This document shows positions 34,829 to 45,080 of a DNA stretch of 64,000 nucleotides, in pieces. Within the stretch, counting starts at the first letter, position 1, and each line of letters begins with the position of its first letter. The stretch lies in contig NC_009486.1 in the NCBI RefSeq assembly GCF_000016785.1, positions 124,001 through 188,000 on the forward strand, written 5' to 3'. The notes below the pieces were generated by a model. That model searched no databases. It saw only the letters and a program-made list of their open reading frames with translations, and was not told the origin of the DNA. This DNA is from Thermotoga petrophila RKU-1. GTDB taxonomy: Bacteria; Thermotogota; Thermotogae; Thermotogales; Thermotogaceae. Position numbers and translations under genes: made by a program.

Positions 34829-36072
34829 TTGTTCTTGTTTGAAACCCTCGGGTCCACGATAAACTTCACAACGTAGAAAATCCCGAATACACCGATCAAC
34901 CCCGTGAGAACCATGAGAACACCGTATCCAGAAAGATCTGCTATTTTACCTCCGATGAGGGGAGCAACGAAGGAAAAAGGAGCGATTGAGAAGTACAGAG
35001 ACCCCATGTAGAGTTCTTTTCTCTTCCCAGACACGAAATCCAGTGTGATCGCCATGTTTCCAACGTTGTTCGTGGTGTTCACAAGGCCCATCAGAGCAAA
35101 GACGGGATAGGCGTGCACCGGTGATGTGGAAAGAAACGCCAGTATGACAGCTGCAGAATAAAAGATCTTGCTGAGAATAAGATTCAGTTTGTGCCCCTTT
35201 CTGTCACCGAGGGGGCCGAACAGGAAAGAAGACAGTCCTTGGGAAACGAGAACGATCGCCGTGAAAACCGCCGCTGTCTCATCTGGAAGTGAGAACTTCT
35301 CCAGCAAATACACCGTGATGAAACCGCTGGACGCAAACATAAAACTCGTGATGATCCTATCTATCAAAAAGTTCCGGAAATGTCTGTCCAGAAAGACATT
35401 CTTCATGTTCTTTATGTAGTTCCATATGGACTCATCGTCTGGTAGTGTGTGATCCGGCACTTCCCTTGTGAGGGCCAAAAACACAAAAGATACCATGAAG
35501 AAGACAAACGCTGTGAGAAAGACGTAACCAAAGTTCACGGGAAACGGGTGGCTCGAGAGAAGCTCTCCGGCGATGGCAGAGCCACCGACTCCCAGCATCG
35601 CTCCAAGACCGTTTCCCATGGCAAAAAAAGTGCCTCTTCTTCGTGGATCTATCACCTTCTCCATCATACTCATCCACGGAGGACCCAGAAAGCCCATTGA
35701 GAATGTAGCGATCCCAACCATCAGAATGGAAAGGTAAAGAGACAGCCTCGGAGAAGGAACAGCGAGGTAGAAACTGATCAGCGCCATGAACAGGTAAGGG
35801 AGCCTCTCTCCCAGAGTTACCTTGAGGACGAGATTCAATTTCTTTGGCGATCTCTCCGCGTACTTTGCGCCCCATATGGCAGGAATACCCCATCCCAGGT
35901 TCGCAATGGCCGGGATGAGCCCCAGCTCCAGATTGGAAGCGCCGAGATTTCTGGCAAAAACGGGAAACAGCGTGAAAATGGATCCAAGGGTCATTCCAAG
36001 ACTGAAGAACGCGTAATCCAGTGAATTCACAATGAAATTCCACCGGTAGTCCTTCTCCGTCAAACGTTCCAT
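34825..36072 (-). CDS. Major facilitator superfamily transporter
   Basis: About 415 residues from the ATG at 36072 (MERLTEKDYRWNFIVNSLDYAFFSLG) behind GGGAG. Twelve hydrophobic segments. The inter-helix motif GAKYAERSPKK (after helix 2) and FGPLGDRKGHKLN in the second half are MFS loop motifs. The substrate is unknown. The 3' end reaches the rpsB promoter. Confidence 0.88.
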   Translation of the reverse strand: MERLTEKDYRWNFIVNSLDYAFFSLGMTLGSIFTLFPVFARNLGASNLELGLIPAIANLGWGIPAIWGAKYAERSPKKLNLVLKVTLGERLPYLFMALISFYLAVPSPRLSLYLSILMVGIATFSMGFLGPPWMSMMEKVIDPRRRGTFFAMGNGLGAMLGVGGSAIAGELLSSHPFPVNFGYVFLTAFVFFMVSFVFLALTREVPDHTLPDDESIWNYIKNMKNVFLDRHFRNFLIDRIITSFMFASSGFITVYLLEKFSLPDETAAVFTAIVLVSQGLSSFLFGPLGDRKGHKLNLILSKIFYSAAVILAFLSTSPVHAYPVFALMGLVNTTNNVGNMAITLDFVSGKRKELYMGSLYFSIAPFSFVAPLIGGKIADLSGYGVLMVLTGLIGVFGIFYVVKFIVDPRVSNKNN

Positions 36073-36131
36073 CTTCTTCTCTCCCGGCTCTAAAGTATGC
36101 AGCATAAGATATTCTATCCTAACTTTTCGTT

Positions 36132-37328
36132 TCAGGAGAGTACGAAACTCCTTAACTTTTCGTAAAGTCGACCCCAGTCTCTTTCCTTCACCACATACTC
36201 TCTGTTTCTTCTGCCGAGTTCTGAAAGATCCTCGAGGAGGATCTTTCTCAATGCCTCCTCGAGGTTATCCTTCCTGAAAAAGACAGCGCCTTTCGTTTTC
36301 TTGAAAGGGAGATTTTCGATATCGACACAGAGGACTGGTTTTCCAGAGGCCATGTAGTCTACCACCTTGTAGGAACTCACGGCGGGGTGATCCATCACGG
36401 TTTGAGAGAGAGTGAAGAGGAGAACATCTGCCTTCTGAAGAAGGTAGGGAACACACCTTTTTGGAACAGGATCAAAAAAGAACACGTTCTGCAGATCTTT
36501 CGCCGTTTCTTTCACAGAAACAAGATAATCCGCCTGAGACGCCCCGACAAAGAAAAACACAAAACGATCTCTCAGGTTTTTGTTCACTTTTGAGAGTGCT
36601 TCTATGAACTCTTTTATTCCCTTATGTTCGACGATGGACCCCGCGTAGACAACTTTCATCTTATCGGCAGGCACCTTTGAAAAGAGCTCATCCACCGCCG
36701 GGCACGGTTCTGGATCTTTGAAAATCTTCAGATCAACACCGTTGGGAATGTAGATGAAATTTTTTGGTCGAACCTTCAGTCTGTTGAAGTGATTGGAAAG
36801 ATCTGGAACAAGGGAAATGATTCCATCTGCTTTCGGATAATACTTTTTGCACATGTGGTCGAAGAGCTTTGAAACTGGATGACGGTAGCTCAGAGAACCA
36901 AGTTCTACAAGATCGTCCGGCCAGACGTCTCTGATCTCGATGAAGAACCTTCCACCTTTTTTCTTCACGTAATACCAGCCGAGGCTCCAGGAAAACGGGT
37001 GCGGAGAAGACGCTATAATGACGTCGTATCTACTCTGAATGATCTTCTTCCTTCCGTTTCTGTAATAATCTATCGAGGAGAGAAGCCTTGAGAGAGAATT
37101 TCCGATGTACTCTCTTGTTTCAACGACGATGAAGTCCGCACCGTCTTTAGAAAAGCTCCATCCGAACATCTCGCTCCATCTTTTGCCAGTGAGGTGCGAA
37201 AAGTCTCCGACGTAGATGTCCACCCTGTGACCTTCTCTTACAAATCGCCTTGCGAGTTCAAAATGCCTCGTTTCGGCGCTTCCCACCTCTGGTACGCTTG
37301 CGTAGTGATTGAGTATAGCGATGTTCAA
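36132..37328 (-). CDS. GT4-family glycosyltransferase
   Basis: 398 residues, GT-B fold. Begins MNIAILNHYASVPEVGSAETRHFELARRF, as in WbuB/colanic-acid type enzymes; IRDVWPDDLVELG and IPNGVDLKIF are family landmarks, and VVYAGSIVEHKGI opens the donor-binding half. TTG start overlapping the upstream stop (TTGA), with GGAGG ahead. Forms a pair with the hexapeptide acyltransferase, next to but divergent from flagellin. Confidence 0.9.
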   Translation of the reverse strand: MNIAILNHYASVPEVGSAETRHFELARRFVREGHRVDIYVGDFSHLTGKRWSEMFGWSFSKDGADFIVVETREYIGNSLSRLLSSIDYYRNGRKKIIQSRYDVIIASSPHPFSWSLGWYYVKKKGGRFFIEIRDVWPDDLVELGSLSYRHPVSKLFDHMCKKYYPKADGIISLVPDLSNHFNRLKVRPKNFIYIPNGVDLKIFKDPEPCPAVDELFSKVPADKMKVVYAGSIVEHKGIKEFIEALSKVNKNLRDRFVFFFVGASQADYLVSVKETAKDLQNVFFFDPVPKRCVPYLLQKADVLLFTLSQTVMDHPAVSSYKVVDYMASGKPVLCVDIENLPFKKTKGAVFFRKDNLEEALRKILLEDLSELGRRNREYVVKERDWGRLYEKLRSFVLS

Positions 37329-38089
37329 GAGGATTCCTCCTTGTAGTAACTTTGATTTTCCAAAAGCTGCTCTTCAGGAACGTCTCTCACCACTTTTGCT
37401 GGAACTCCCATGACTATTTTTCTGTCGGGAACATCCCTTGTGACAACAGAACCAGCTGCTACCAAAGCATCTTCACCTACAACAACACCTGGTAGAATAG
37501 TTGCGTTCGCTCCTATGCGTGCACCCTTTTTTAGAGTTGGTCCCTTGAAAAATTTCTTTCTCTCTTCTGTTCTTCCAAGAAAATTGTCATTTGTGAAAGT
37601 CACCTCAGGTGCAATAAAGCAGTAATCTCCTATCGTTGAAAGTGCTGTTATGTAGGCGTTCGTTTCTATTTTCACATATCTTCCTATGGTAGTTCTGTTC
37701 TCAACAGTGACACCCTTTCCTATCACCGTGTAAGGCTCTATTTTTACATCTTCCCTTATCACTACAAGATCTCCCACAAACACAAAGTCTTCCAGGATAC
37801 TTCCTTGGTATATCACACAGTTAGCACCTATAGTCACACCGTTTCCTATTTTGAGAGGAGGAAGCTCTTTTTCCTCAGTCACGGCAGATGTAGCAGATTT
37901 GAAAGGAGGTTTCCCAAGAACTGTCCCATCGAAAATAACACAGTTGTCACCTATGATTGTTCCTTCCCTTATCACTACATTGTGACCTATCATTACGTTG
38001 TTTCCTATAACCACATCGTCTTCTATCACCACGTTGCGACCTATTTTTACCTTTTCTCCAATTTTTGCCCTGTTTGAAATAAAGCTCAT
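37325..38089 (-). CDS. Left-handed beta-helix acyltransferase (WbpD/DapH-like)
   Basis: 254 residues from the ATG at 38089, seven bases after AAGGAGG. Almost the whole chain is hexapeptide repeats (IGEKVKIGRNVVIEDDVVIG, VIREGTIIGDNCVIF, KKGARIGANATILPGVVVGE, ALVAAGSVVTRDVPDRKI). It probably acetylates a nucleotide-sugar amine or other sugar; acceptor unknown. Coupled to the following GT4 gene, suggesting glycan assembly. Confidence 0.87.
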   Translation of the reverse strand: MSFISNRAKIGEKVKIGRNVVIEDDVVIGNNVMIGHNVVIREGTIIGDNCVIFDGTVLGKPPFKSATSAVTEEKELPPLKIGNGVTIGANCVIYQGSILEDFVFVGDLVVIREDVKIEPYTVIGKGVTVENRTTIGRYVKIETNAYITALSTIGDYCFIAPEVTFTNDNFLGRTEERKKFFKGPTLKKGARIGANATILPGVVVGEDALVAAGSVVTRDVPDRKIVMGVPAKVVRDVPEEQLLENQSYYKEESS

Positions 38090-38156
38090 AATCCAGCCTC
38101 CTTCTTGGATTATCTGGAAAAATTTTACCACTTGTGTTGTTACCAAAATTTAACAT

Positions 38157-38183
38157 TAAAATCCCTAAAGCCTCTTCCGATTA
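38157..38183 (+). promoter_or_regulatory. Sigma-28 promoter of flagellin
   Basis: TAAA (38157-38160), 15 bases, TCCGATTA (38176-38183), matching the sigma-28 consensus TAAA, N15, GCCGATAA at 10 of 12 positions. The 5' untranslated region of about 58 bases has the perfect palindrome CCCGGCGCCGGG at 38198-38209. Confidence 0.85.
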
Positions 38184-38248
38184 AAAATAATGGAAAGCCC
38201 GGCGCCGGGACAGGGAAGTAAGAATACTCACACGGAGGTGAGTAGGTT

Positions 38249-39412
38249 ATGAGGATCAATCACAACATCAGTGCGTTGAACGCTTGGAGAAACATTGATC
38301 AGACCCAGTACAGCATGAGCAAGACACTCGAGAGACTCTCCTCTGGTTTGAGGATCAACAGGGCAGGAGACGACGCAGCAGGACTTGCCATCAGCGAAAA
38401 GATGAGAGGTCAGATCAAAGGTCTCAACATGGCGATCAAAAACGCTCAAGACGCCATCTCTCTGATCCAGACTGCAGAAGGAGCTCTCACAGAGGTTCAC
38501 TCGATCCTTCAGAGAATGAGAGAACTTGCAGTTCAGGCAGCGTCTGACACCAACACAAACGTTGATAGAGAACAGATCCAGAAGGAAATCGATCAGCTCA
38601 GAGAAGAAATCGACAGAATCGCAAGAACAACAGAGTTCAACACTAAAAAGCTTCTCGATGGAAAACTGGAAGGTTTCAGAAGCCAGGTTGATGCAAAAGT
38701 TGTTACCGGTGGAAATATAAATGTTCAGCTTGGAACAGTTTCCAGCAAAGCAGTTGAGGGAACATACGTCATCGAAGTAGGACAGTTTAATGGAACTGAA
38801 ACTTCACAACTTGATGTCAAGATAACCCTGTTCACCGCTGGTGGTTATTCTAGCACAGTTGTAACCATAACTGCAGGTTCAGCAACACTTGGAGGTATCA
38901 CCTTCAAATGGGATACGAATGTTCTCAGCATTAACGACTTTGGTGGAGCCCTACCGAAAAACGAAGTAGTCGACAGCGCAGTTGTCAGAGTAGAAGCTAT
39001 CTACACAGCTGCTTCACAGCTCATTTTCCAAATCGGAGCGAACGAAGGACACAACATGGTTGCAGGAATTGACAACATGAGTGCATCAGCACTCGGATTG
39101 ACAACAATTTCCCTCAAAGTTACCACTCAAGATGCGGCGGAAAGAGCAATCATGGTTGTGGACGCTGCGATTCACAGGGTGAGCACGGCAAGGGCAGCGC
39201 TTGGTGCCATTCAGAACAGGCTCGAACACACCATCTCCAACCTTGGAGTTGCAGCAGAAAACCTCACAGCAGCAGAATCCAGAATCAGAGACGCAGACAT
39301 GGCAAAAGAGATGATGGAGTTCACCAAACAGCAGATACTCCTGCAGTCCAGTATGGCAATGCTCGCTCAGTCCAACACACTCCCGCAGAACGTCCTCCAG
39401 TTGATGAGATAA
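38249..39412 (+). CDS. fliC: Flagellin
   Basis: 387 residues. The conserved N-terminal D0/D1 region (MRINHNISALNAWRNIDQTQYSMSKTLERLSSGLRINRAGDDAAG) and C-terminal region (AAENLTAAESRIRDADMAKEMMEF...LPQNVLQLMR) are complete; the central 170-300 part is variable and Thr/Ser/Val rich, probably surface exposed. GGAGGTGAG precedes the ATG. Driven by a sigma-28 promoter and ended by a strong terminator. Flanked on both sides by sugar-transfer genes, which suggests glycosylation. Confidence 0.98.
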   Translation: MRINHNISALNAWRNIDQTQYSMSKTLERLSSGLRINRAGDDAAGLAISEKMRGQIKGLNMAIKNAQDAISLIQTAEGALTEVHSILQRMRELAVQAASDTNTNVDREQIQKEIDQLREEIDRIARTTEFNTKKLLDGKLEGFRSQVDAKVVTGGNINVQLGTVSSKAVEGTYVIEVGQFNGTETSQLDVKITLFTAGGYSSTVVTITAGSATLGGITFKWDTNVLSINDFGGALPKNEVVDSAVVRVEAIYTAASQLIFQIGANEGHNMVAGIDNMSASALGLTTISLKVTTQDAAERAIMVVDAAIHRVSTARAALGAIQNRLEHTISNLGVAAENLTAAESRIRDADMAKEMMEFTKQQILLQSSMAMLAQSNTLPQNVLQLMR

Positions 39413-39432
39413 AAATAAACACCGTCAATTCC

Positions 39433-39458
39433 GGGGGCGCAAGCCCCCTTTTGTTTTT
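39433..39458 (+). terminator. Flagellin terminator
   Basis: GGGGGC, loop GCAA, GCCCCC (39433-39448) followed by TTTTGTTTTT; strong intrinsic terminator. Confidence 0.92.
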
Positions 39459-39519
39459 GTGCAAAAATATATGAGGAAGAAGAGAACAGGATATAGAAAT
39501 ATACAACTGAGGTGAGAAA

Positions 39520-42102
39520 ATGAGAAAGTGCCTGCTTTCTGTAGCTATGATAGTGAAAGACGAAGAACACAACATAAGAAGAGCCCTTGAAAGTATCAAA
39601 GACGTCGTAGATGAAATCGTGGTGGTCGACACGGGATCTACAGACAGAACACCAGAGATCGTAAGAGAATACACGGACAAACTCTACTTCCACGAGTGGA
39701 AAAACGATTTCTCTGAAGCAAGAAACTTCTCTTTGAAATTTCCCACCTGCGAGTGGGTCCTTATTCTGGACGCCGACGAAGAAGCTTCAGAAGAGTTCAG
39801 ACAAAACATCAGAAGTTTTCTGGAAAGCCTTCCAAAAGACGTGAACACCGTGTATCTTCCCACAGTGAGTTATCTTGATTGGGACTTCAAAAAAACTGAA
39901 ATAGCCTCAACTCCTAGAATCTTCAGAAACGGTACTGTTTATTATCAAAATATTGTGCACAACCAAGCCGTTTACAAACCAAAGGTGGTGCATGCACCAT
40001 TTGTAATTTATCATTACGGCTACATCTGGACAAGAAAGCTCAAAAAGAAAAAGTATGAACGAACAGCGACGCTGATCAGGGAACAACTAAAAACTGTGAA
40101 AAATCCCATTGAAAAGATATATTACCTTGTTCAGCTCTACAAAACAGAGAAAACAGGTGGCAGAAAACATGAGGAAAACAGAATTGCATGGGAAACTCTG
40201 CAGGAAATAATGAAGGTTGGGAAAATACCTCCAATAGGTCTGGAGTTTCTTTATATATTCGGAATGGAGCTGATTTTGAACGGATTTCTCGAAAAAGGAG
40301 AAGAGCTTATAGATACTGCTATAAAAACTTTTCCAGAAAATCCAGATCCCTATTTTGCAAAGCTTGCTATCTATGAGAGAAGAAAAGACTGGGAAAATCT
40401 CTATCAATGGGGAAAGAAATTTCTCGATGTTTTAAATAAAGCTCTATCGCAGGCTGAAAAGTATGAATTCACCATCACAACTATAAAAGAAATAGGAACA
40501 GCTCATCTTCTCATGTGCCATGCTTGTATAAAGCTTAAAAAATGGGATGAAGCCTATGAACATCTACTGAAAGCAATCGAAAGTAATATAGATGAGTCTA
40601 AATTCATCCTCACACTCCAAATTGTTTCAGAGATAGGCGAAAGAGAAGACTTCCAAAAGGTACTTAAATTGGTAGAAAAGATCGCTGAACACTCTGAAAA
40701 TCTGTTTTTCGATGAAATAGTTGAGAAAATCGCAGAATTTGAGATAGAAGCATCCGAAGAACTTTTGAACAAACTGTCCGTTTCAAGAAAAATCTCCAAA
40801 CTCATTTTGAAAAGATTAATAGAAAAAAAGGATCTCCTGTTCGAATACCTGACAGACGGTGATATTAACTCCTTTGTGGAAAAAACAGGTATCCCCGGAC
40901 TTCTTTTCATTTTCGATCTTTTGAAGAATAGGGAAACAGAAGGAAGGCTCATCAGAATTCTCTCGAAGATAGAAGGCGATGAAAAGCTAAACGGTATCGT
41001 ACAGGCTCTCATCGGTGACCTGTATCTGAAACTTGGAAACTTCTCAGAAGCCATCTCGAGGTACAGAAAGGCGCTGGAACTGGTACCAGAGATAGCAAAA
41101 TTTATAAAACCCGTGATAGAAGATCTGAAAACAAGGCTCGATTCGGACATAGAAGGAGTCTACGAGGAACTGTGCAGATACTTCTCCGGCTACAGAGAGT
41201 TCCCGTTCAACATTCTTGAATTTGCAAAAGAAGACGCAGAAAAACTGTATCTCATCTCTGATCACCCACTCGCCATCTACACCTCGGCGGTGGCTGTGTT
41301 TCCAAAAGGCAAAGAAAAAGCAAGAGCGCTTCTTGAAAGAATAAAGGAAGTCTCAAAACTTCCATTCTACTACTACCGCCTCGCAAAGACATGGCAAGAA
41401 GAAAATCCATCGAAAGCTTTCGAACTTCACATAAAAGCAGTAGAAGAAAACGAAAACCTGGGAGACATAGTACTTGGAAGATACAAATACAACGGGCTTT
41501 ATCCAAATCAGACTCTTCCGTTCATGAAAAAAGAAGACGAAATCGTCTGGGTAGGAAACATAACAGAGAAATTCTCCGGCCTTGGTGTGATCCACCCTGT
41601 CAGGGCTTGGAAGAGAAAAGAAAACTTCTACTACGCACTTCCACATCCTACAGATGAAGCTCTGAAGCTCTACAAAGAAAGGGAAAAAGAAATCCTGAAG
41701 GAACCTCCATTCAAAGTGAAAGAAGAGCACATGATAGGGGTTCTCCTGGAAAGCGATATAAGAGACCTGAGAATCAAAGGGGAAGCTTCTGGTCTTGAAT
41801 CCATTCTGAAAGATCTGGAAATAGAACTGAAAGAAGACTCCAAAAACCTCCTTGTTGTTTCTGGTGTTGAAGAGACTCTCGATCTGAGTAAAATTGCTGA
41901 AGATGCTGAAAGGGTTCTTCTTTTCTTCTTCGTTCCTGATCTGAGAGATAGAAATAACTCTGTTTGGTATTATCCTGCTTTTAGAGTATTGAGAACCACC
42001 CATCAAATGAAGAAAACTCTGGAAGATTTGAGATTCTCCGTTGTTAAAGTGAAAGCACTTGATAAAAACCTCAGGTTCATTGAAGCCTTAAGGAGGCTCT
42101 GA
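39520..42102 (+). CDS. GT2 glycosyltransferase with TPR repeats
   Basis: 860 residues. Residues 1 to about 110 are a GT2 nucleotide-diphosphosugar domain: SVAMIVKDEEHNIRRALES, VVVDTGSTDRT, and LILDADEEAS with the metal-binding Asp motif. Much of the remaining chain is helical TPR-like repeats (for example GDLYLKLGNFSEAISRYRKALEL). The last 150 residues are unassigned. GT2-TPR proteins of this design often glycosylate flagellin or other surface proteins; its place behind flagellin supports that, but acceptor and sugar are unknown. Two bases separate it from the next giant gene. Confidence 0.88.
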   Translation: MRKCLLSVAMIVKDEEHNIRRALESIKDVVDEIVVVDTGSTDRTPEIVREYTDKLYFHEWKNDFSEARNFSLKFPTCEWVLILDADEEASEEFRQNIRSFLESLPKDVNTVYLPTVSYLDWDFKKTEIASTPRIFRNGTVYYQNIVHNQAVYKPKVVHAPFVIYHYGYIWTRKLKKKKYERTATLIREQLKTVKNPIEKIYYLVQLYKTEKTGGRKHEENRIAWETLQEIMKVGKIPPIGLEFLYIFGMELILNGFLEKGEELIDTAIKTFPENPDPYFAKLAIYERRKDWENLYQWGKKFLDVLNKALSQAEKYEFTITTIKEIGTAHLLMCHACIKLKKWDEAYEHLLKAIESNIDESKFILTLQIVSEIGEREDFQKVLKLVEKIAEHSENLFFDEIVEKIAEFEIEASEELLNKLSVSRKISKLILKRLIEKKDLLFEYLTDGDINSFVEKTGIPGLLFIFDLLKNRETEGRLIRILSKIEGDEKLNGIVQALIGDLYLKLGNFSEAISRYRKALELVPEIAKFIKPVIEDLKTRLDSDIEGVYEELCRYFSGYREFPFNILEFAKEDAEKLYLISDHPLAIYTSAVAVFPKGKEKARALLERIKEVSKLPFYYYRLAKTWQEENPSKAFELHIKAVEENENLGDIVLGRYKYNGLYPNQTLPFMKKEDEIVWVGNITEKFSGLGVIHPVRAWKRKENFYYALPHPTDEALKLYKEREKEILKEPPFKVKEEHMIGVLLESDIRDLRIKGEASGLESILKDLEIELKEDSKNLLVVSGVEETLDLSKIAEDAERVLLFFFVPDLRDRNNSVWYYPAFRVLRTTHQMKKTLEDLRFSVVKVKALDKNLRFIEALRRL

Positions 42103-42104
42103 TC

Positions 42105-45080
42105 ATGGACATCTTTGAAGAGATAAGAAAAAAGATTGAACAAAAAGAATTCTCGAAAGCAAAAGAAATGGCTGAAAAAATAGAAGATGAAGTGGAAAAA
42201 TACAACTCACTTGGAATCATACACTACTACGAAGGTAAAGTCAGCGAAGCGCTTGAGTTTTTCAAAAAAGCCCTCGATATCAATCCAGTTCACGATGATG
42301 CTCTTTTCAACTACTCGAAGGTGCTCTTCGAAAAGGGAGAATACTTTGAATCCTGGAGATATTTGACGAGGATCAACAACAAAACGTGGGAAGTCTACGA
42401 CATGCTCGGAGACACACAGCTGAAACAGAACAATCCAGCGATGGCTCTTTATTATTACAAAAAGGCAGCAGAACTTTCCAACATACCGGAAATGAAAGAA
42501 AAATACCAAATCCTGAAAGACCAGTTCAAAAAAGACGTAAAGCTTGCCATATTCTGCCTTCCTGGTCTGGACAACTTCATAAAGGATATAGCTCAGATTT
42601 TGTCGAACATCTACGATGTGAAGCTTGTTGTTACAACAGATGTCAGACAGATCCAGGAAGCTTACAACTGGGCGGATATCGTTTGGCTCGAATGGGCGAA
42701 CGAAATGGCAGTGGAGGTAACAAATAAGCTTCCAAAGGATGGGAAAAAAATTCTTTGTCGACTTCACAGCTATGAAGCATTGGCCAATTACCCTGAAAAA
42801 ATAAATTGGAAAAACGTCGATAAATTGATTCTTGTTGCAGAACATATAGAACGTATCCTTCGAGATTACCATTCTGAAGTTTACAAGCAAGTAAAAGACA
42901 AGATAGTAATTGTTCCAAACGGTCTTGATCTGAACAGACTTAAGTTCAAAGTTAGACAACCCGGATTCAACATAGCAGTTGTGGCTCACATCAATCATAA
43001 AAAAGATCCTGCTATGTGGCTTCAAATTATAGGCATGTTGAGAAAAATTGATGAAAGATACACTTTACACATAGCTGGGGATTTTCAGGAAATAAGGTAC
43101 GCTAATTATTTCAAACACTTCATAAAGGACGCAGGCCTTGAAAAGAACGTAAAACTCTACGGCTGGGTCGAGGACGTGAACGCTTTTCTTGAAGATAAAA
43201 ATTATCTGCTTTCAACGAGTATTCATGAAAGCTTCGGGTACAACATTGCTGAAGCGATGGCAAAAGGGATAAAACCTATTATACATAACTACGCTGGGGC
43301 AAAGACGCAGTGGCCAGATGATCTTGTATTTAACTTTATCGACGAAGTAATTCGAATTGTAACCAGCAGAGATTACAACTCAGAGAAATATAGATCGTTT
43401 GTCGAAAAAAACTGTTCTCTTGAGAAGCAAATTACATCAATATTGAGCATTGTCCAACTTCAAGATAACAACAGAACAAAAAATAAATCAATCCATAAGA
43501 AATCAACCACAGACACAGAGAATAGTTTCGCGAAAATATGGAAAGAGTATAGTAAAATTGATTCTTTCACGATCATGAACGATCTTCCAGGAAAAAGTCT
43601 TAGATCAGAATTCGTAAGTTTATTAGAGCGCTTTTTTATTCTCAATAAAGCACGGATTTTAGAAGTCGGAACTGGAACAGGGGCGTTCTCAATTGAACTT
43701 GCACTCAGAGAAGCAGATGTCACTGGTATAGACATCGATCCTACTTCCATCGAACTAGCAATCAGGATAAGCAAGGATTATAATGTTGAAAACGTTGAAT
43801 TCAAAGTAGGTGATGGTTTCAAACTAACAGAATCGTTCAAACCACAGGAGTTTGATATTGCTTTCAACATGGGAGTGGTTGAACACTTTAAAGATGACGA
43901 CATAATCAAAATGTTAAAGCAGATGGGTGAAGTTGCGAAATTCGTTGTAGTAGGCGTTCCGTACAGTGGTTCGTTTGTTTACAAAACAGCAAAAGAAACC
44001 GCTCAAAAACTTGGTGCCTGGGAATATGGTTTTGAAAGAGATTTTTTAACCTTGGAACCTCTTATCAGACGAGCAGGTTTGATCCCTCTTCATGAAGAAG
44101 TAATAGGAGTTCTGGCAGAACCGTTTTACCTGAGAAGGATAAATCCAGAGTGGGTACCTTTAAAAATAGCTGAGAATTTGCAAAAATATTTTCAAGGTGA
44201 AAAAGTTGGTTCATGGCTGATTTGTTTTGCAACAAAATGGCCAGGTTACGCAGATGAATTTCTGAAATTAGATGATCACAAGAAAATAAAGTTTGAAAGC
44301 ACACAAATAAGCTTATTAACTGTCCCCAAGCCGCTGGTTTCTATTGTTATACCTGTTTTGAACGGAGCAAATTATGTAAAAAGACTCGTGGATAATATTA
44401 AACGGATCGATTATGAGAATTTCGAAGTTGTATTAGTTGACGATGGTTCAACTGATGGAACAGCTGATTTATTTGAAAGGCTCATAAAAGGAGAACCTAA
44501 GTTACGAGAGAAGATTTTGATAATTAGAAATAAAGAAAACGTTGGAACCTTTCACTCAAGATTGATAGGCGTTAAACACAGCCAAGGATCATTTGTTTTC
44601 TTTCATGATATTGATGATCTTGTTTACTCCAAAGGAGTCAAAAAACTTCTGGATGATTTGTTGAATTTTCCGAACAAAAAAACATTACTCACTGTAACAA
44701 ATGCTTTGATGTCAGGAGAACAGTTCAATGGAGAAATTTGGTGTAGTAATTTTTACAAAAACAAAGAAGAATTGTTTGTTTCAGAAATCACTTCTCTTTC
44801 AGGGAAATTTTCGATAATAGACACTCTTATAGAACGTATCCCTCTTCAAAAAGCTTATGAAGAACTTGCCGAAGTTCTTCATAAAGTAGGAATAATAAAA
44901 ATGACGATTGCCGAGGATACAATTCTTGCCGATTATCTTTTATTGGAGCATTTTGTGGAAAAAATGATTCCTACTTTCTACACTTTCCTGGGCTATGAGG
45001 TCGGTAACTTACAATCGAGCTCAAAAAACTTTTGGAAAGGATCAAACAGATTCCCATACAAATCTCTTTCCTCATGGTAA
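42105..45080 (+). CDS. Four-module protein: TPR, GT4, methyltransferase, GT2
   Basis: 991 residues in one frame. About 1-140: TPR (GIIHYYEGKVSEALEFFKKA). About 145-450: GT4-like transferase (VIVPNGLDLNRL, LHIAGDF, STSIHESFGYNIAEAMAKG). About 495-690: SAM methyltransferase with motif I ILEVGTGTGAFSIELA near 518 and FNMGVVEHF. About 740 to the end: GT2 (LVSIVIPVLNGANY, VLVDDGSTDGT, FFHDIDDLV). Such a protein could build and methylate a glycan on flagellin; this is inference. From about 42,750 on the DNA is richer in A and T than neighbouring genes, suggesting acquisition or exchange of the 3' part. Confidence 0.85.
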   Translation: MDIFEEIRKKIEQKEFSKAKEMAEKIEDEVEKYNSLGIIHYYEGKVSEALEFFKKALDINPVHDDALFNYSKVLFEKGEYFESWRYLTRINNKTWEVYDMLGDTQLKQNNPAMALYYYKKAAELSNIPEMKEKYQILKDQFKKDVKLAIFCLPGLDNFIKDIAQILSNIYDVKLVVTTDVRQIQEAYNWADIVWLEWANEMAVEVTNKLPKDGKKILCRLHSYEALANYPEKINWKNVDKLILVAEHIERILRDYHSEVYKQVKDKIVIVPNGLDLNRLKFKVRQPGFNIAVVAHINHKKDPAMWLQIIGMLRKIDERYTLHIAGDFQEIRYANYFKHFIKDAGLEKNVKLYGWVEDVNAFLEDKNYLLSTSIHESFGYNIAEAMAKGIKPIIHNYAGAKTQWPDDLVFNFIDEVIRIVTSRDYNSEKYRSFVEKNCSLEKQITSILSIVQLQDNNRTKNKSIHKKSTTDTENSFAKIWKEYSKIDSFTIMNDLPGKSLRSEFVSLLERFFILNKARILEVGTGTGAFSIELALREADVTGIDIDPTSIELAIRISKDYNVENVEFKVGDGFKLTESFKPQEFDIAFNMGVVEHFKDDDIIKMLKQMGEVAKFVVVGVPYSGSFVYKTAKETAQKLGAWEYGFERDFLTLEPLIRRAGLIPLHEEVIGVLAEPFYLRRINPEWVPLKIAENLQKYFQGEKVGSWLICFATKWPGYADEFLKLDDHKKIKFESTQISLLTVPKPLVSIVIPVLNGANYVKRLVDNIKRIDYENFEVVLVDDGSTDGTADLFERLIKGEPKLREKILIIRNKENVGTFHSRLIGVKHSQGSFVFFHDIDDLVYSKGVKKLLDDLLNFPNKKTLLTVTNALMSGEQFNGEIWCSNFYKNKEELFVSEITSLSGKFSIIDTLIERIPLQKAYEELAEVLHKVGIIKMTIAEDTILADYLLLEHFVEKMIPTFYTFLGYEVGNLQSSSKNFWKGSNRFPYKSLSSW

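Noticed and set aside
42105-45080. Two or more separate genes instead of one 991-residue frame
   Set aside because: The frame is uninterrupted and no internal ribosome site and start stand out between the modules, though internal starts cannot be fully excluded.
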